A DNA stretch of 6,729 nt from Xanthobacteraceae bacterium (GTDB taxonomy: Bacteria; Pseudomonadota; Alphaproteobacteria; Rhizobiales; Xanthobacteraceae). The translations under genes and the position numbers were made by a program. The first letter of the stretch is position 1. Each line of letters starts with the position of its first letter. The stretch lies in NCBI GenBank assembly GCA_030043285.1, contig JASHXZ010000644.1:1-6729 (forward strand), read 5' to 3'. Of this stretch, positions 1 to 4,753 are shown piece after piece. The notes beneath the pieces were generated by a model. The model did no database searches and was not told the origin of the DNA. It was given only the letters and a program-made list of their open reading frames with translations.

Positions 1-147
1 GACTTGTTGCCGTGCTTCTCGCGGCACTTGTGACTTGTGGGCGGGCCAATTCGCGAATGATCCGTCGCATGCGCGAGTCTGGGTATAGGTGGTTTGATCC
101 CAGAATCCTGCCCGCGGCCTATTGGGGGCAGAATTACCAATTTTCAT
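1..147 (-). CDS. Possible 5' part of an unrecognised gene running off the left edge
   Basis: Reading the minus strand from an ATG at 147-145, 49 codons stay open to the window edge. An excellent ribosome binding site, GAGGAGG, ends 6 nt before the ATG (plus-strand bases 154-160). The translated start, MKIGNSAPNRPRAGFWDQ, matches no family I recognise; the fragment is polar and has no signal peptide or membrane segment. The case rests only on the Shine-Dalgarno match and the open frame. Against it, the same bases on the plus strand could encode short hydrophobic peptides, and the hairpin plus T-tract at 201-247 suggests plus-strand transcription here. Treat it as a weak candidate. Confidence 0.22.
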   Translation of the reverse strand, partial: MKIGNSAPNRPRAGFWDQTTYTQTRACDGSFANWPAHKSQVPREARQQV

Positions 148-200
148 TACAGGCCTCCTCGTCGGGGTTGGCGCCGCAATGGGTATTGAAATGTTGAGAT

Positions 201-247
201 AGGCCGCCTCAGTTGGCGGCCTCTCCTGTCAGGCACTGGCCTTTTTT
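201..247 (+). terminator. Hairpin followed by a T-tract (probable intrinsic terminator)
   Basis: A perfect 8-bp stem, AGGCCGCC (201-208) with GGCGGCCT (215-222), closes a 6-nt loop. A second small stem, AGGC (231-234) with GCCT (239-242), runs directly into six T residues (242-247). The T run makes the plus strand the better orientation, which implies a transcript arriving from the left, possibly from outside the window. On the minus strand the large stem could also stop transcripts leaving the SnoaL-like gene that ends at 339, but no U-tract would follow it there. Confidence 0.5.
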
Positions 248-338
248 CGAAGCCGCTGGTCCCTTTGGAATGCAGCGAGCGCCACCCTGCTCGCGCTTTC
301 GCTCACGTCTCTCAATGGGCCGGCACAGCACATCCGTG

Positions 339-686
339 TCAGCCGTAGCAGGCGAACGAACGGATGACCTTGCCGTCGGCGCCGAACTCGCAGGTCTCGG
401 CTGCCTGCTGGCCGCGGTGGTTGCGGTAAAGGATGGTCAGGCAGTCATGGCCGGCGCGCACATCGATGAGCTCGAATTTGAGATCGGGCCGCGCCGCGAG
501 GCCCTTGGCCCAATAGGCGCGCAGCGCCGGCAGGCCGGCGACGCGGCCATTGCCGACGATCTGCTGCGCAAAAGGCGACAGGAACACGATATCGGCCGCG
601 TAATGTGAAAGCACGCGGTCGAGATCATGGCTGTTCCACGCCGCGATCCATTCGGCGGCAAAGGCGCGCGCTTCATCGCTGGTCAT
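339..686 (-). CDS. SnoaL/NTF2-like fold small protein
   Basis: A 115-residue protein of the SnoaL-like branch of the NTF2 superfamily, a cone-shaped alpha+beta barrel used by small isomerases, hydrolases and non-catalytic ligand-binding proteins. Support comes from the overall pattern: an N-terminal helix ending in AAWNSHDLDRVLSHYA (residues 15-30), the strand DIVFLSP, then a G-x-G turn, LRAYWAKGL (residues 56-63) and the closing beta strands FELIDV, CLTILYRN, AAETCEFG and VIRSFACYG. Length is normal for the family. The ATG at 686 is chosen because AGGAAG lies 8 nt upstream and homology begins at MTSDEARAFAAEW; the frame stays open upstream but that extension is arginine- and proline-rich and does not look coding. 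It is divergent from the secreted peptide gene at 825. Substrate unknown; probably cytoplasmic, as no signal peptide is seen. Confidence 0.85.
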   Translation of the reverse strand: MTSDEARAFAAEWIAAWNSHDLDRVLSHYAADIVFLSPFAQQIVGNGRVAGLPALRAYWAKGLAARPDLKFELIDVRAGHDCLTILYRNHRGQQAAETCEFGADGKVIRSFACYG

Positions 687-743
687 GCCCGGAGCTTCCT
701 GGTGCGCCGTCCCGCCAAGCGTCGGATCAAAAAGACGAAGTCC

Positions 744-776
744 TTTGACGGCGGTTTGACGGCCGATTGACGCGGC
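744..776. repeat. Three tandem 11-bp TTGACG-containing repeats
   Basis: Three successive 11-mers start at 744, 755 and 766: TTTGACGGCGG, TTTGACGGCCG and ATTGACGCGGC. The first two differ at one position and the third keeps TTGACG. The 11-bp period would place the units on nearly the same face of the helix. They lie in the 138-bp gap between the divergent genes at 686 (minus) and 825 (plus), where a regulator site would be expected. TTGACG also resembles a -35 element, but I find no well-spaced -10 box, so the role is open. Confidence 0.45.
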
Positions 777-824
777 GCCGCCTATGGATCGCTTTCTCAC
801 AGGCATTTCGCAAGAGGAAAGACA

Positions 825-1028
825 ATGATGAAGCGCATGATCCTGGTAGCCGGTCTGGCCGCTATGCTGGTTTCTCTCACCGGCGCGCTCTCGGCGCCGG
901 CGCAGGCCCAGAGCCGCGCCTGGCAGATGCACGCCGGCGGCTATTGTCCGGCCGGCACCTGTTCCCTCAAGGGCGGTCGGCGGGCTCGCTATGTCGCCAA
1001 TTGCAGCGCGTCGAACTGCGTGCGCTAA
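825..1028 (+). CDS. Small secreted cysteine-rich cationic peptide
   Basis: A 67-residue precursor of unknown function. Residues 1-28 form a clear Sec signal peptide: basic MMKRM, a hydrophobic core to about residue 20, then an Ala-rich stretch with a probable signal peptidase I site after AQA at 26-28. The predicted mature peptide is about 39 residues with four cysteines at 41, 46, 60 and 65 (C-x4-C-x13-C-x4-C), which suggests two disulfides in the periplasm or outside the cell. The whole precursor contains no Asp or Glu, while the mature part has one Lys and five Arg, so it is strongly basic. GAGGAAA at 814-820 sits just ahead of the ATG at 825; ATG 828 is an alternative start. The gene stands alone, divergent from the SnoaL-like gene. 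I do not recognise a named family. Confidence 0.75.
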   Translation: MMKRMILVAGLAAMLVSLTGALSAPAQAQSRAWQMHAGGYCPAGTCSLKGGRRARYVANCSASNCVR

Positions 1029-1495
1029 CCGGACTGCACGGACCGGCACAGAGGCGCGGGAACGCTCGAGCCAGCAGCTCGGAGCGCGGATGAGCCGAAG
1101 GGCGTAATCCGTCGCTCGCCCTCCAAAATCGACGGATCGCGGCGGCGCTGATGCGCTTTCCGCGCAGTCCTCCTTTGCGGGAATGTGGTCCTACCTTGCG
1201 GGAACGGCTGCCGGGCTGAACGTTTGTTCATATCATTCGCATGTGGGCTCGGACTCCTCCGAAGGACCTCGGCCGTCGGCACAGGACCGGGGTTCTTCGC
1301 GCCGCCAGCCAACGAGCGCAGGAGGGTTGCTCAATCCAGGCTGTGCGCCGCGGCAGCCACAAGTGAAAGGCCGATTTATTGTCCTGTCACGGCCCGCAAA
1401 TATTCGATCATCGCGTGCAATTTCTGTCGCGAATGCACCAAGGCGCGCACCCCGCACTAATTCAATTTTTACGGTTTTGCGGAAATCCTCGGGGC
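1029..1495. other. Intergenic stretch without a convincing gene
   Basis: Open frames exist on both strands here, but none has a recognisable fold, a good ribosome binding site or alphaproteobacterial codon style, so I call none. Visible structure: an 8-bp inverted repeat ATCCGTCG (1107-1114) / CGACGGAT (1130-1137) with a 15-nt loop; a flanking CGGAT/ATCCG pair (1087-1091/1107-1111) around GAGCCGAAGGGC; and a direct repeat TTGCGGGAA at 1175-1183 and 1196-1204, with a 21-bp period. The last 100 bases turn AT-rich, as expected for the promoter region of the PilZ gene, though I cannot fix a promoter. Confidence 0.5.
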
Positions 1496-1747
1496 ATGAA
1501 CAACCGTCGTGCGCCACGCCTGCGCACCTTCAAATCGGGCACGATCTCGCTTGGCGACCGCAGCCTCGACTGCCTTATTCGCAACATGTCGGCAACCGGC
1601 GCGTGCCTCGAGCTCAAAGGCACCGCGACAATCCCGACATCCTTCAAGCTCACCATCAAGCCGGACAGCCTGTTCCGGGACTGCAAGGTCGTTTGGCAGG
1701 ACGGCCACCGCGTCGGTGTCTTGTTTGAGCCCGGCCGCAGTGCGTGA
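1496..1747 (+). CDS. Single-domain PilZ protein (c-di-GMP binding)
   Basis: An 83-residue protein that is little more than one PilZ domain, a beta-barrel that binds the second messenger cyclic di-GMP and alters motility, exopolysaccharide or adhesion through partner proteins. Both signature motifs are present: the arginine motif RxxxR as RRAPR at residues 4-8, and [D/N]xSxxG as NMSATG at residues 30-35. The strands CLIRN, GACLELKG, FKLTIKP, CKVVWQ and HRVGVLFE follow in family order. With both motifs intact it should be binding-competent. The ATG at 1496 is preferred because the domain begins there; GGAAA lies about 10 nt upstream. The frame extends upstream to an ATG at 1379, but that sequence does not resemble the family. 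It stands alone, so its partner is unknown. Predicted cytoplasmic. Confidence 0.88.
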   Translation: MNNRRAPRLRTFKSGTISLGDRSLDCLIRNMSATGACLELKGTATIPTSFKLTIKPDSLFRDCKVVWQDGHRVGVLFEPGRSA

Positions 1748-1818
1748 CGGCGTAAGTCTTGATTCAAATTTTTATCGTCCACATTCTTGAGTTGTAAAGA
1801 TTCGCACGATAGGGTTTG

Positions 1819-1894
1819 CCTATTGACCGATAGGTCGCCTTCGCAAACGGTTGCCCCGGCCCCAGCCCCTTGGCGGCCGGGGCTTCTTCGTTTT
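1819..1894 (+). ncRNA. Probable small RNA (about 75 nt) ending in a strong intrinsic terminator
   Basis: Between the PilZ gene and the next gene lies a compact two-hairpin unit. The 5' hairpin is CCTAT (1819-1823) / ATAGG (1830-1834) with loop TGACCG, enclosed by GTTTGC (1814-1819) / GCAAAC (1843-1848). The 3' hairpin is a 9-bp GC stem (1853-1861 with 1875-1883) followed by TTCTTCGTTTT. A CTTGAG box at 1786-1791 with GATAGG at 1808-1813 could be a weak promoter, starting RNA near 1818. The unit lies 72 bp past the PilZ stop, so it could instead be that gene's 3' UTR. Size and shape resemble alphaproteobacterial two-hairpin sRNAs such as the suhB/MmgR type, but I cannot establish family membership by eye. 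Confidence 0.5.
1853..1894 (+). terminator. Rho-independent terminator
   Basis: GCCCCGGCC (1853-1861) pairs perfectly with GGCCGGGGC (1875-1883). CCA/TGG can add an inner stem with one bulged C. A T-rich tail, TTCTTCGTTTT, follows at 1884-1894. This is the strongest intrinsic terminator in the window, and it faces plus-strand transcripts from the PilZ gene or the proposed sRNA. Confidence 0.85.
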
Positions 1895-1952
1895 GTGGCC
1901 GCCTTCGTCGCCATGATGGGCACCGCAGCCAACCGGTTAAGGGAGCAGCCCG

Positions 1953-2225
1953 ATGGGGTTGTTTGATGCCTTCAAGGCGATAAAGCGCGTGATGAGTGGC
2001 GAGGTCATCCGGCAAATCGACACGCCCGTCAGCGGCGGCATGACCACCATGTCATTGCGACTGAAAAAGGAGAAAAACTCCGACGACCGTTATGTCGTTC
2101 TGGCCGGACTGAGCAGCGGGAACTATCAGTATTTCTACTTCGCCAGGGACGAGTTCGCCGCGTTCTCGCGGGCGGTCGATACGATCCGCGATGCTCTGAT
2201 GAGCGGTCCGCTGGCGAGCTCGTAG
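1953..2225 (+). CDS. Conserved-looking 90-residue protein of unknown function
   Basis: I do not recognise this protein. It opens with an amphipathic stretch, MGLFDAFKAIKRVMSGEV, followed by alternating segments that look like beta strands (MTTMSLRLKKE at residues 30-40, DRYVVLAGLS at 45-54, NYQYFYFAR at 57-65) and a C-terminal helix, EFAAFSRAVDTIRDALM (67-83). There is no signal peptide or membrane span, so it is probably cytoplasmic. The aromatic strand YQYFYF followed by a long helix suggests a small alpha+beta fold, possibly a nucleic-acid- or ligand-binding sheet, but that is speculation. GGGAG at 1941-1945 lies 7 nt before the ATG. It is separated from the PilZ gene by the terminator at 1853-1894 and therefore probably has its own promoter in the short gap. 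Confidence 0.75.
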   Translation: MGLFDAFKAIKRVMSGEVIRQIDTPVSGGMTTMSLRLKKEKNSDDRYVVLAGLSSGNYQYFYFARDEFAAFSRAVDTIRDALMSGPLASS

Positions 2226-2396
2226 AGGTCGCCTCTTCGATAGCCGCGATCGCTATAGCATTGCAATTTTGCCGCGGCGAGTTCCGTCCGCCTTAATTCT
2301 TTCCGGGCCTGTGGCCGATTCCCCACAGCCAACGGCGACAACTCGTGCTATTGGGCCTTTGAGGGTGTGAGGGGTTAAGACTGTTCGGGTAGCCCC

Positions 2397-2615
2397 ATGC
2401 GTGTGGAAGACGAGTACCGCAGGTACGCGGCAGCCTCGCTCAAGCTCGCGAGCAAGCAGTCGGATAATGCCGATAAGAGTCATCTCTTGGTGATGGCCGA
2501 GGCATGGCTTGATCTGGCGGACCGCATTGCCCAGCGTGTCAGGCAGCGACCTTATAGTGTCGATCATCCGCTGGTCGAACGCGTGCTCGGCCGAGATCGC
2601 CTCAACGCCGAATAG
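2397..2615 (+). CDS. Small helical protein, paralogue 1 (MAxAWxxLA motif)
   Basis: A 72-residue, mostly helical protein of unknown function. Its core, residues 7-46, aligns without gaps to the product of the gene at 3991. Shared positions are Y-x2-Y-A-A-x3-L-x2-A near the start of the core and Q-x4-D-K-x2-L-x2-M-A-x-A-W-x2-L-A further on. The pattern predicts two amphipathic helices joined by a polar DNADK turn, a helical hairpin that could dimerise. Such short proteins occur often in Bradyrhizobium relatives (recollection, not tested here). No signal peptide. The start is the ATG at 2397; its ribosome site is weak (GGG at 2387-2389), and GTG 2403 is an alternative. The stop codon merges with the inverted repeat at 2614-2633. 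Confidence 0.68.
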   Translation: MRVEDEYRRYAAASLKLASKQSDNADKSHLLVMAEAWLDLADRIAQRVRQRPYSVDHPLVERVLGRDRLNAE

Positions 2616-2635
2616 GCCCCCTCAATTGGCGGCGC
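2614..2635 (+). terminator. Imperfect terminator-like hairpin overlapping a stop codon
   Basis: AGGCCCCCTCAATTGGCGGC starts within the TAG stop of the preceding gene. It is an imperfect version of the block at 201-222 (AGGCCGCC, loop TCAGTT, GGCGGCCT), differing at four of 22 positions, two of them in the stem. No T-tract follows, so termination would be weak. Confidence 0.35.
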
Positions 2636-2813
2636 GATCGGTACGGGCTTCCGCGTACTATTCTCATTTCGAGCCTGTTGTCCCGGTTCGAATTTTGCGC
2701 TCTTCTTCGTTCATGGGCTCGATAGCCGCTCTCCTGGCTGCCCCCAAGGCGCGATTAGGGCGCGTCGGGCGGGTTGTGCGCGGTGAACCAATGGCATTGC
2801 GCGGAGAACGTCC

Positions 2814-3815
2814 ATGACAAAGCTGTCGCGTCTTTCTCGCCGAAACGTTTTGCGCCTCACCGCAGGCGCCGCGGCGCTGCCCGCATTGCCGCCGATCGCG
2901 CGGGCTCAAAAAATACAAAGGACCTATCCGACGCGATCGGTGCTGTTGCTGGTCGGTTATGCGGCCGGCGGCCCGACCGACATTTGCGCGCGGCTCGTCG
3001 CGCAATGGCTGTCGCAGCGGCTCGGTCAGCAATTCGTCGTCGAGAACCGTTCCGGCGCCGGCAGCAACATCGCCACCGAGGCGGCGGTGCGTGCCGATCC
3101 GGACGGCTATACGCTGCTTCTGGTCACGCAATCGAACGCGGTCAACGCCACGCTCTACAGCCACCTCAATTTCGATTTCATGCGCGACATGGTGCCGATC
3201 GCCGGGCTGATGCAGGCGCCCTCGCTGCTCGAGGTCAATCCGTTGCTGCCGGTCAAGAGCGTTGCCGAGTTCATCGCCTACGCCAAAGCCAATCCCGGCA
3301 AGGTCGACCTCGGCACCGCCGGCAATGGCAGCCCGCCGCATATGTTCGCCGAATTGTTCATGGCGATGACCGGCGTCAAACTGACCGTGGTGGGCTATCG
3401 CGGCGGCGGGCCGGCGCTGGTCGACCTGCTCAGTGGCCAGATCCAGGTGATGTTCGAAGGCATCACCTCCTCGATCAGCTACGTGCGGGCCGGAAAACTG
3501 CGTCCGCTCGCGGTGACCTCGGCGAAGCGTTCGGCGGCGCTGCCGGACATTCCGGCCATTGCCGAGTTCGTGCCGGGCTACGATGCCACCGGCTGGTTCG
3601 GCCTCGGCGCGCCCAGGGGCACGCCGGCCCCGATCATCGAGATGCTGAGCAAAGAGATCGCCGCCGCGCTTGCCGATCCGGGAATGAAGGCGCGGTTTGC
3701 CGATCTCGGCGCCGAACCGCTGCCGATGGGGCCGGCCGAATTCGGCAAATTCGTCGCCGACGACACTGAAAAATGGGCCAAGGTGATCCGCTCGGCCCAT
3801 ATCAAGATGGAATGA
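2814..3815 (+). CDS. Bug/TctC family periplasmic substrate-binding protein
   Basis: A 333-residue extracytoplasmic binding protein of the Bug family, the solute receptor of tripartite tricarboxylate transporters (TctABC). Family members bind citrate or other carboxylates, amino acids or nicotinate; the ligand here cannot be read from sequence. Family blocks in order: TYPTRSVLLLVGYAAGGPTD (37-56), VENRSGAGSNIATEAAV (76-92), PDGYTLLLVT (96-105), GYRGGGPALVDLLSGQIQ (194-211), AGKLRPLAVT (226-235), LPDIPAIAE (243-251), GAPRGTPAPIIEML (265-278) and KWAKVIRSAHIK (320-331). The N-terminus, SRRNVLRLTAGAAALPALPPIARA, carries a twin-arginine-type motif and a cut site near ARA-Q32, so export may be by Tat or Sec. 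GGAG at 2803-2806 is 7 nt ahead of the ATG. No tctA or tctB membrane genes are nearby; orphan Bug receptors are common in proteobacteria. Confidence 0.95.
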   Translation: MTKLSRLSRRNVLRLTAGAAALPALPPIARAQKIQRTYPTRSVLLLVGYAAGGPTDICARLVAQWLSQRLGQQFVVENRSGAGSNIATEAAVRADPDGYTLLLVTQSNAVNATLYSHLNFDFMRDMVPIAGLMQAPSLLEVNPLLPVKSVAEFIAYAKANPGKVDLGTAGNGSPPHMFAELFMAMTGVKLTVVGYRGGGPALVDLLSGQIQVMFEGITSSISYVRAGKLRPLAVTSAKRSAALPDIPAIAEFVPGYDATGWFGLGAPRGTPAPIIEMLSKEIAAALADPGMKARFADLGAEPLPMGPAEFGKFVADDTEKWAKVIRSAHIKME

Positions 3816-3858
3816 GCCGGCGTGCTGGCGCGACGCGCGAAGCGACAATCATTGGTAT

Positions 3859-3872
3859 ACGTTCGCGAACGT
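3859..3872. promoter_or_regulatory. 14-bp perfect palindrome (candidate operator)
   Basis: ACGTTCGCGAACGT is perfectly self-complementary. It lies 44 nt beyond the Bug stop codon and about 60 bp upstream of the candidate stress promoter of the next gene. There is no T-tract, so it is not an obvious terminator. A related palindrome built from the same GTTCGC/GCGAAC half-sites in the opposite order lies at 4359-4372, and CGTTTGAT follows both (3879-3886 and 4373-4380). Confidence 0.3.
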
Positions 3873-3930
3873 CGAAGACGTTTGATTGTTTGGTTGCCCG
3901 GTTCGGCCGGTTGGTGCGAAATCCGACACA

Positions 3931-3956
3931 GGAACGAGTCTTTCCAATTCCGCGTT
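3931..3956 (+). promoter_or_regulatory. Sigma-EcfG-like (general stress response) promoter candidate
   Basis: GGAACG (3931-3936), 16 intervening bases and CGTT (3953-3956) match the alphaproteobacterial general-stress consensus, GGAACC-N16/17-CGTT, with one mismatch in the -35 element. The RNA would start near 3963, leaving a leader of roughly 20-28 nt before the start codon of the small helical protein. That position rules out the upstream ATG at 3886 as a start for that gene. It is a single pattern match in a GC-rich sequence, so chance is possible. Confidence 0.42.
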
Positions 3957-3990
3957 GCAGCAAACGTACTGTCTGAGTAAGCATGTGGAA

Positions 3991-4212
3991 ATGGGAATCA
4001 CGCCTGCTCAATTAGCGGCGCGCTACTGGGGTTATGCGGCCCAGTGCTTGATCGTGGCGCAACGACAAGACAACGCCGGCGACAAGCTCGCCCTGGTCAA
4101 CATGGCGCAAGCCTGGGTCAATCTCGCCGAACAGACAGAGAAGAACGAGCCGGCGTTCGTGTCACACGAGACGCCGGCGCCAGAGCCAGAGCAGCCGAAG
4201 GACCTGTGCTAG
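3991..4212 (+). CDS. Small helical protein, paralogue 2 (MAxAWxxLA motif)
   Basis: A 73-residue protein of unknown function, paralogous to the product at 2397-2615. The helical core is residues 12-51, with RYWGYAAQCLIVAQRQDN forming helix 1 and KLALVNMAQAWVNLAEQTEK helix 2, joined at a GD turn. The key pattern Y-x2-Y-A-A...Q...D-K...L...M-A-x-A-W-x2-L-A is kept. Unlike its paralogue it ends in a disordered acidic/proline tail, HETPAPEPEQPKDLC, with a C-terminal cysteine. The start is uncertain: ATG 3991 is chosen, and GTG 3985 in the same frame has a slightly better-spaced GAG upstream. The frame remains open back to 3886, but the sequence there looks non-coding and would span the candidate promoter at 3931-3956. 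Probably cytoplasmic and monocistronic; stress control is possible if the promoter is real. Confidence 0.68.
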   Translation: MGITPAQLAARYWGYAAQCLIVAQRQDNAGDKLALVNMAQAWVNLAEQTEKNEPAFVSHETPAPEPEQPKDLC

Positions 4213-4519
4213 CGCGCCTCCCGTCGGCCGCCGCACCAATGTCCGCATTTTGACTTAAGTCCCAGCCGCGCTGTTGTTATCTGGTTGCGGCTTTCCCTGA
4301 GCAGACATACCATCGAGCGGCGCTTCGATCTTTTGCCGACAAGCGGGCTCAAAAAGAAGCGAACGCGTTCGCCGTTTGATAACCGTGCGCAGAAATCTCC
4401 CCGACGGTTCGGCCGTTAGCTAAAATTGTGGCGCCGATGTTTGCCGTTCGCGCAAGCGTGCCGCCTAGCGTGCGCACGCGAAGGCGACCCATGCAACCAG
4501 GGCATAAAGGGGCTCAATC
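4213..4519. other. Intergenic region upstream of the pilin gene
   Basis: No gene is supported in these 307 bases. Near the left end AGCCGC (4264-4269) can pair with GCGGCT (4287-4292), followed by TTCCC, a weak terminator candidate for the gene at 3991. Further right are the 14-bp palindrome at 4359-4372 and a 12-bp palindrome GCGTGCGCACGC at 4468-4479, 40 bases before the pilin start. I cannot identify a confident promoter for the pilin gene. Confidence 0.5.
4359..4372. promoter_or_regulatory. 14-bp perfect palindrome (candidate operator)
   Basis: GCGAACGCGTTCGC is perfectly self-complementary and is followed immediately by CGTTTGAT. It uses the same 6-bp half-sites as the palindrome at 3859-3872 but in reversed order. 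It lies about 150 bp before the pilin start. Confidence 0.3.
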
Positions 4520-4684
4520 ATGTTTCGTAATTTGACTGCCTTTCTGTCGGACCAGTCCGGAGCGACCGCCATCGAGTATGGCTTGATCGCAGCCGGCATC
4601 GCCGTGGCAATCATCGCCACCGTGCAGGCTCTTGGCACCAGCTTGAACACGACGTTCAGCAGCGTCTCGAGCTCGTTGAAATAA
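4520..4684 (+). CDS. Flp/Fap-type type IVb pilin prepilin
   Basis: A 54-residue prepilin of the Flp family, the major subunit of tight-adherence (Tad/Cpa) pili used for attachment to surfaces. The leader MFRNLTAFLSDQSG ends at Gly14; the prepilin peptidase (CpaA/TadV type) should cut between G14 and A15. The mature peptide begins ATAIEYGLIAAGIAVAII, with the conserved Glu5 and Tyr6 (E19, Y20 of the precursor) needed for processing and assembly, then a single hydrophobic helix to about residue 38 and a polar Ser/Thr-rich tail ending in SSSLK. Length is typical for the family. AAAGGGG at 4506-4512 is 7 nt before the ATG, and a terminator follows 26 nt after the stop. No cpa/tad assembly genes are present, so secretion must depend on genes elsewhere. 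Confidence 0.93.
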   Translation: MFRNLTAFLSDQSGATAIEYGLIAAGIAVAIIATVQALGTSLNTTFSSVSSSLK

Positions 4685-4710
4685 GCCGTCGGGTATTTGG
4701 CAAGTGGCCG

Positions 4711-4739
4711 AAGGCCGCCGGTCGCTTGGCGGCCTTTAT
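4711..4739 (+). terminator. Intrinsic terminator of the pilin gene
   Basis: AAGGCCGCC (4711-4719) pairs perfectly over 9 bp with GGCGGCCTT (4728-4736) around an 8-nt loop and ends in a short T-rich tail, TTTAT. It shares its stem core with the block at 201-222, so this stem seems to be a recurrent terminator type in this genome. Confidence 0.75.
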
Positions 4740-4753
4740 CGGATCGCGGTCAG

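Noticed and set aside
12..197. Plus-strand frame of 61 codons beginning like a lipoprotein (LLAALVTC)
   Set aside because: The lipobox has Thr before Cys, no ribosome site is seen, the frame is open to the window edge, and the rest has no recognisable pattern.
1201..1224. GGAACG...CGTT resembling a sigma-EcfG promoter
   Set aside because: The spacer is only 14 bases between GGAACG and CGTT, two short of the required 16-17.
1185..1460. Plus-strand open frame of 91 codons with scattered cysteines upstream of PilZ
   Set aside because: No ribosome binding site, no coherent fold and unusual composition; GTG start only. Not enough to call a gene.
2664..3848. Minus-strand open frame of 394 codons across the Bug gene
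   Set aside because: Antisense shadow: Arg/Gln/His-rich with no recognisable motifs, while the plus strand carries every Bug family block.
3886..3990. N-terminal extension of the second small helical protein
   Set aside because: It would overlap the candidate promoter, has no counterpart in the paralogue, and reads like intergenic sequence.
4635..4652. TGGCACC...TTGAA resembling a sigma-54 promoter inside the pilin gene
   Set aside because: The GG and GC dinucleotides are not separated by 10 bases as sigma-54 promoters require.
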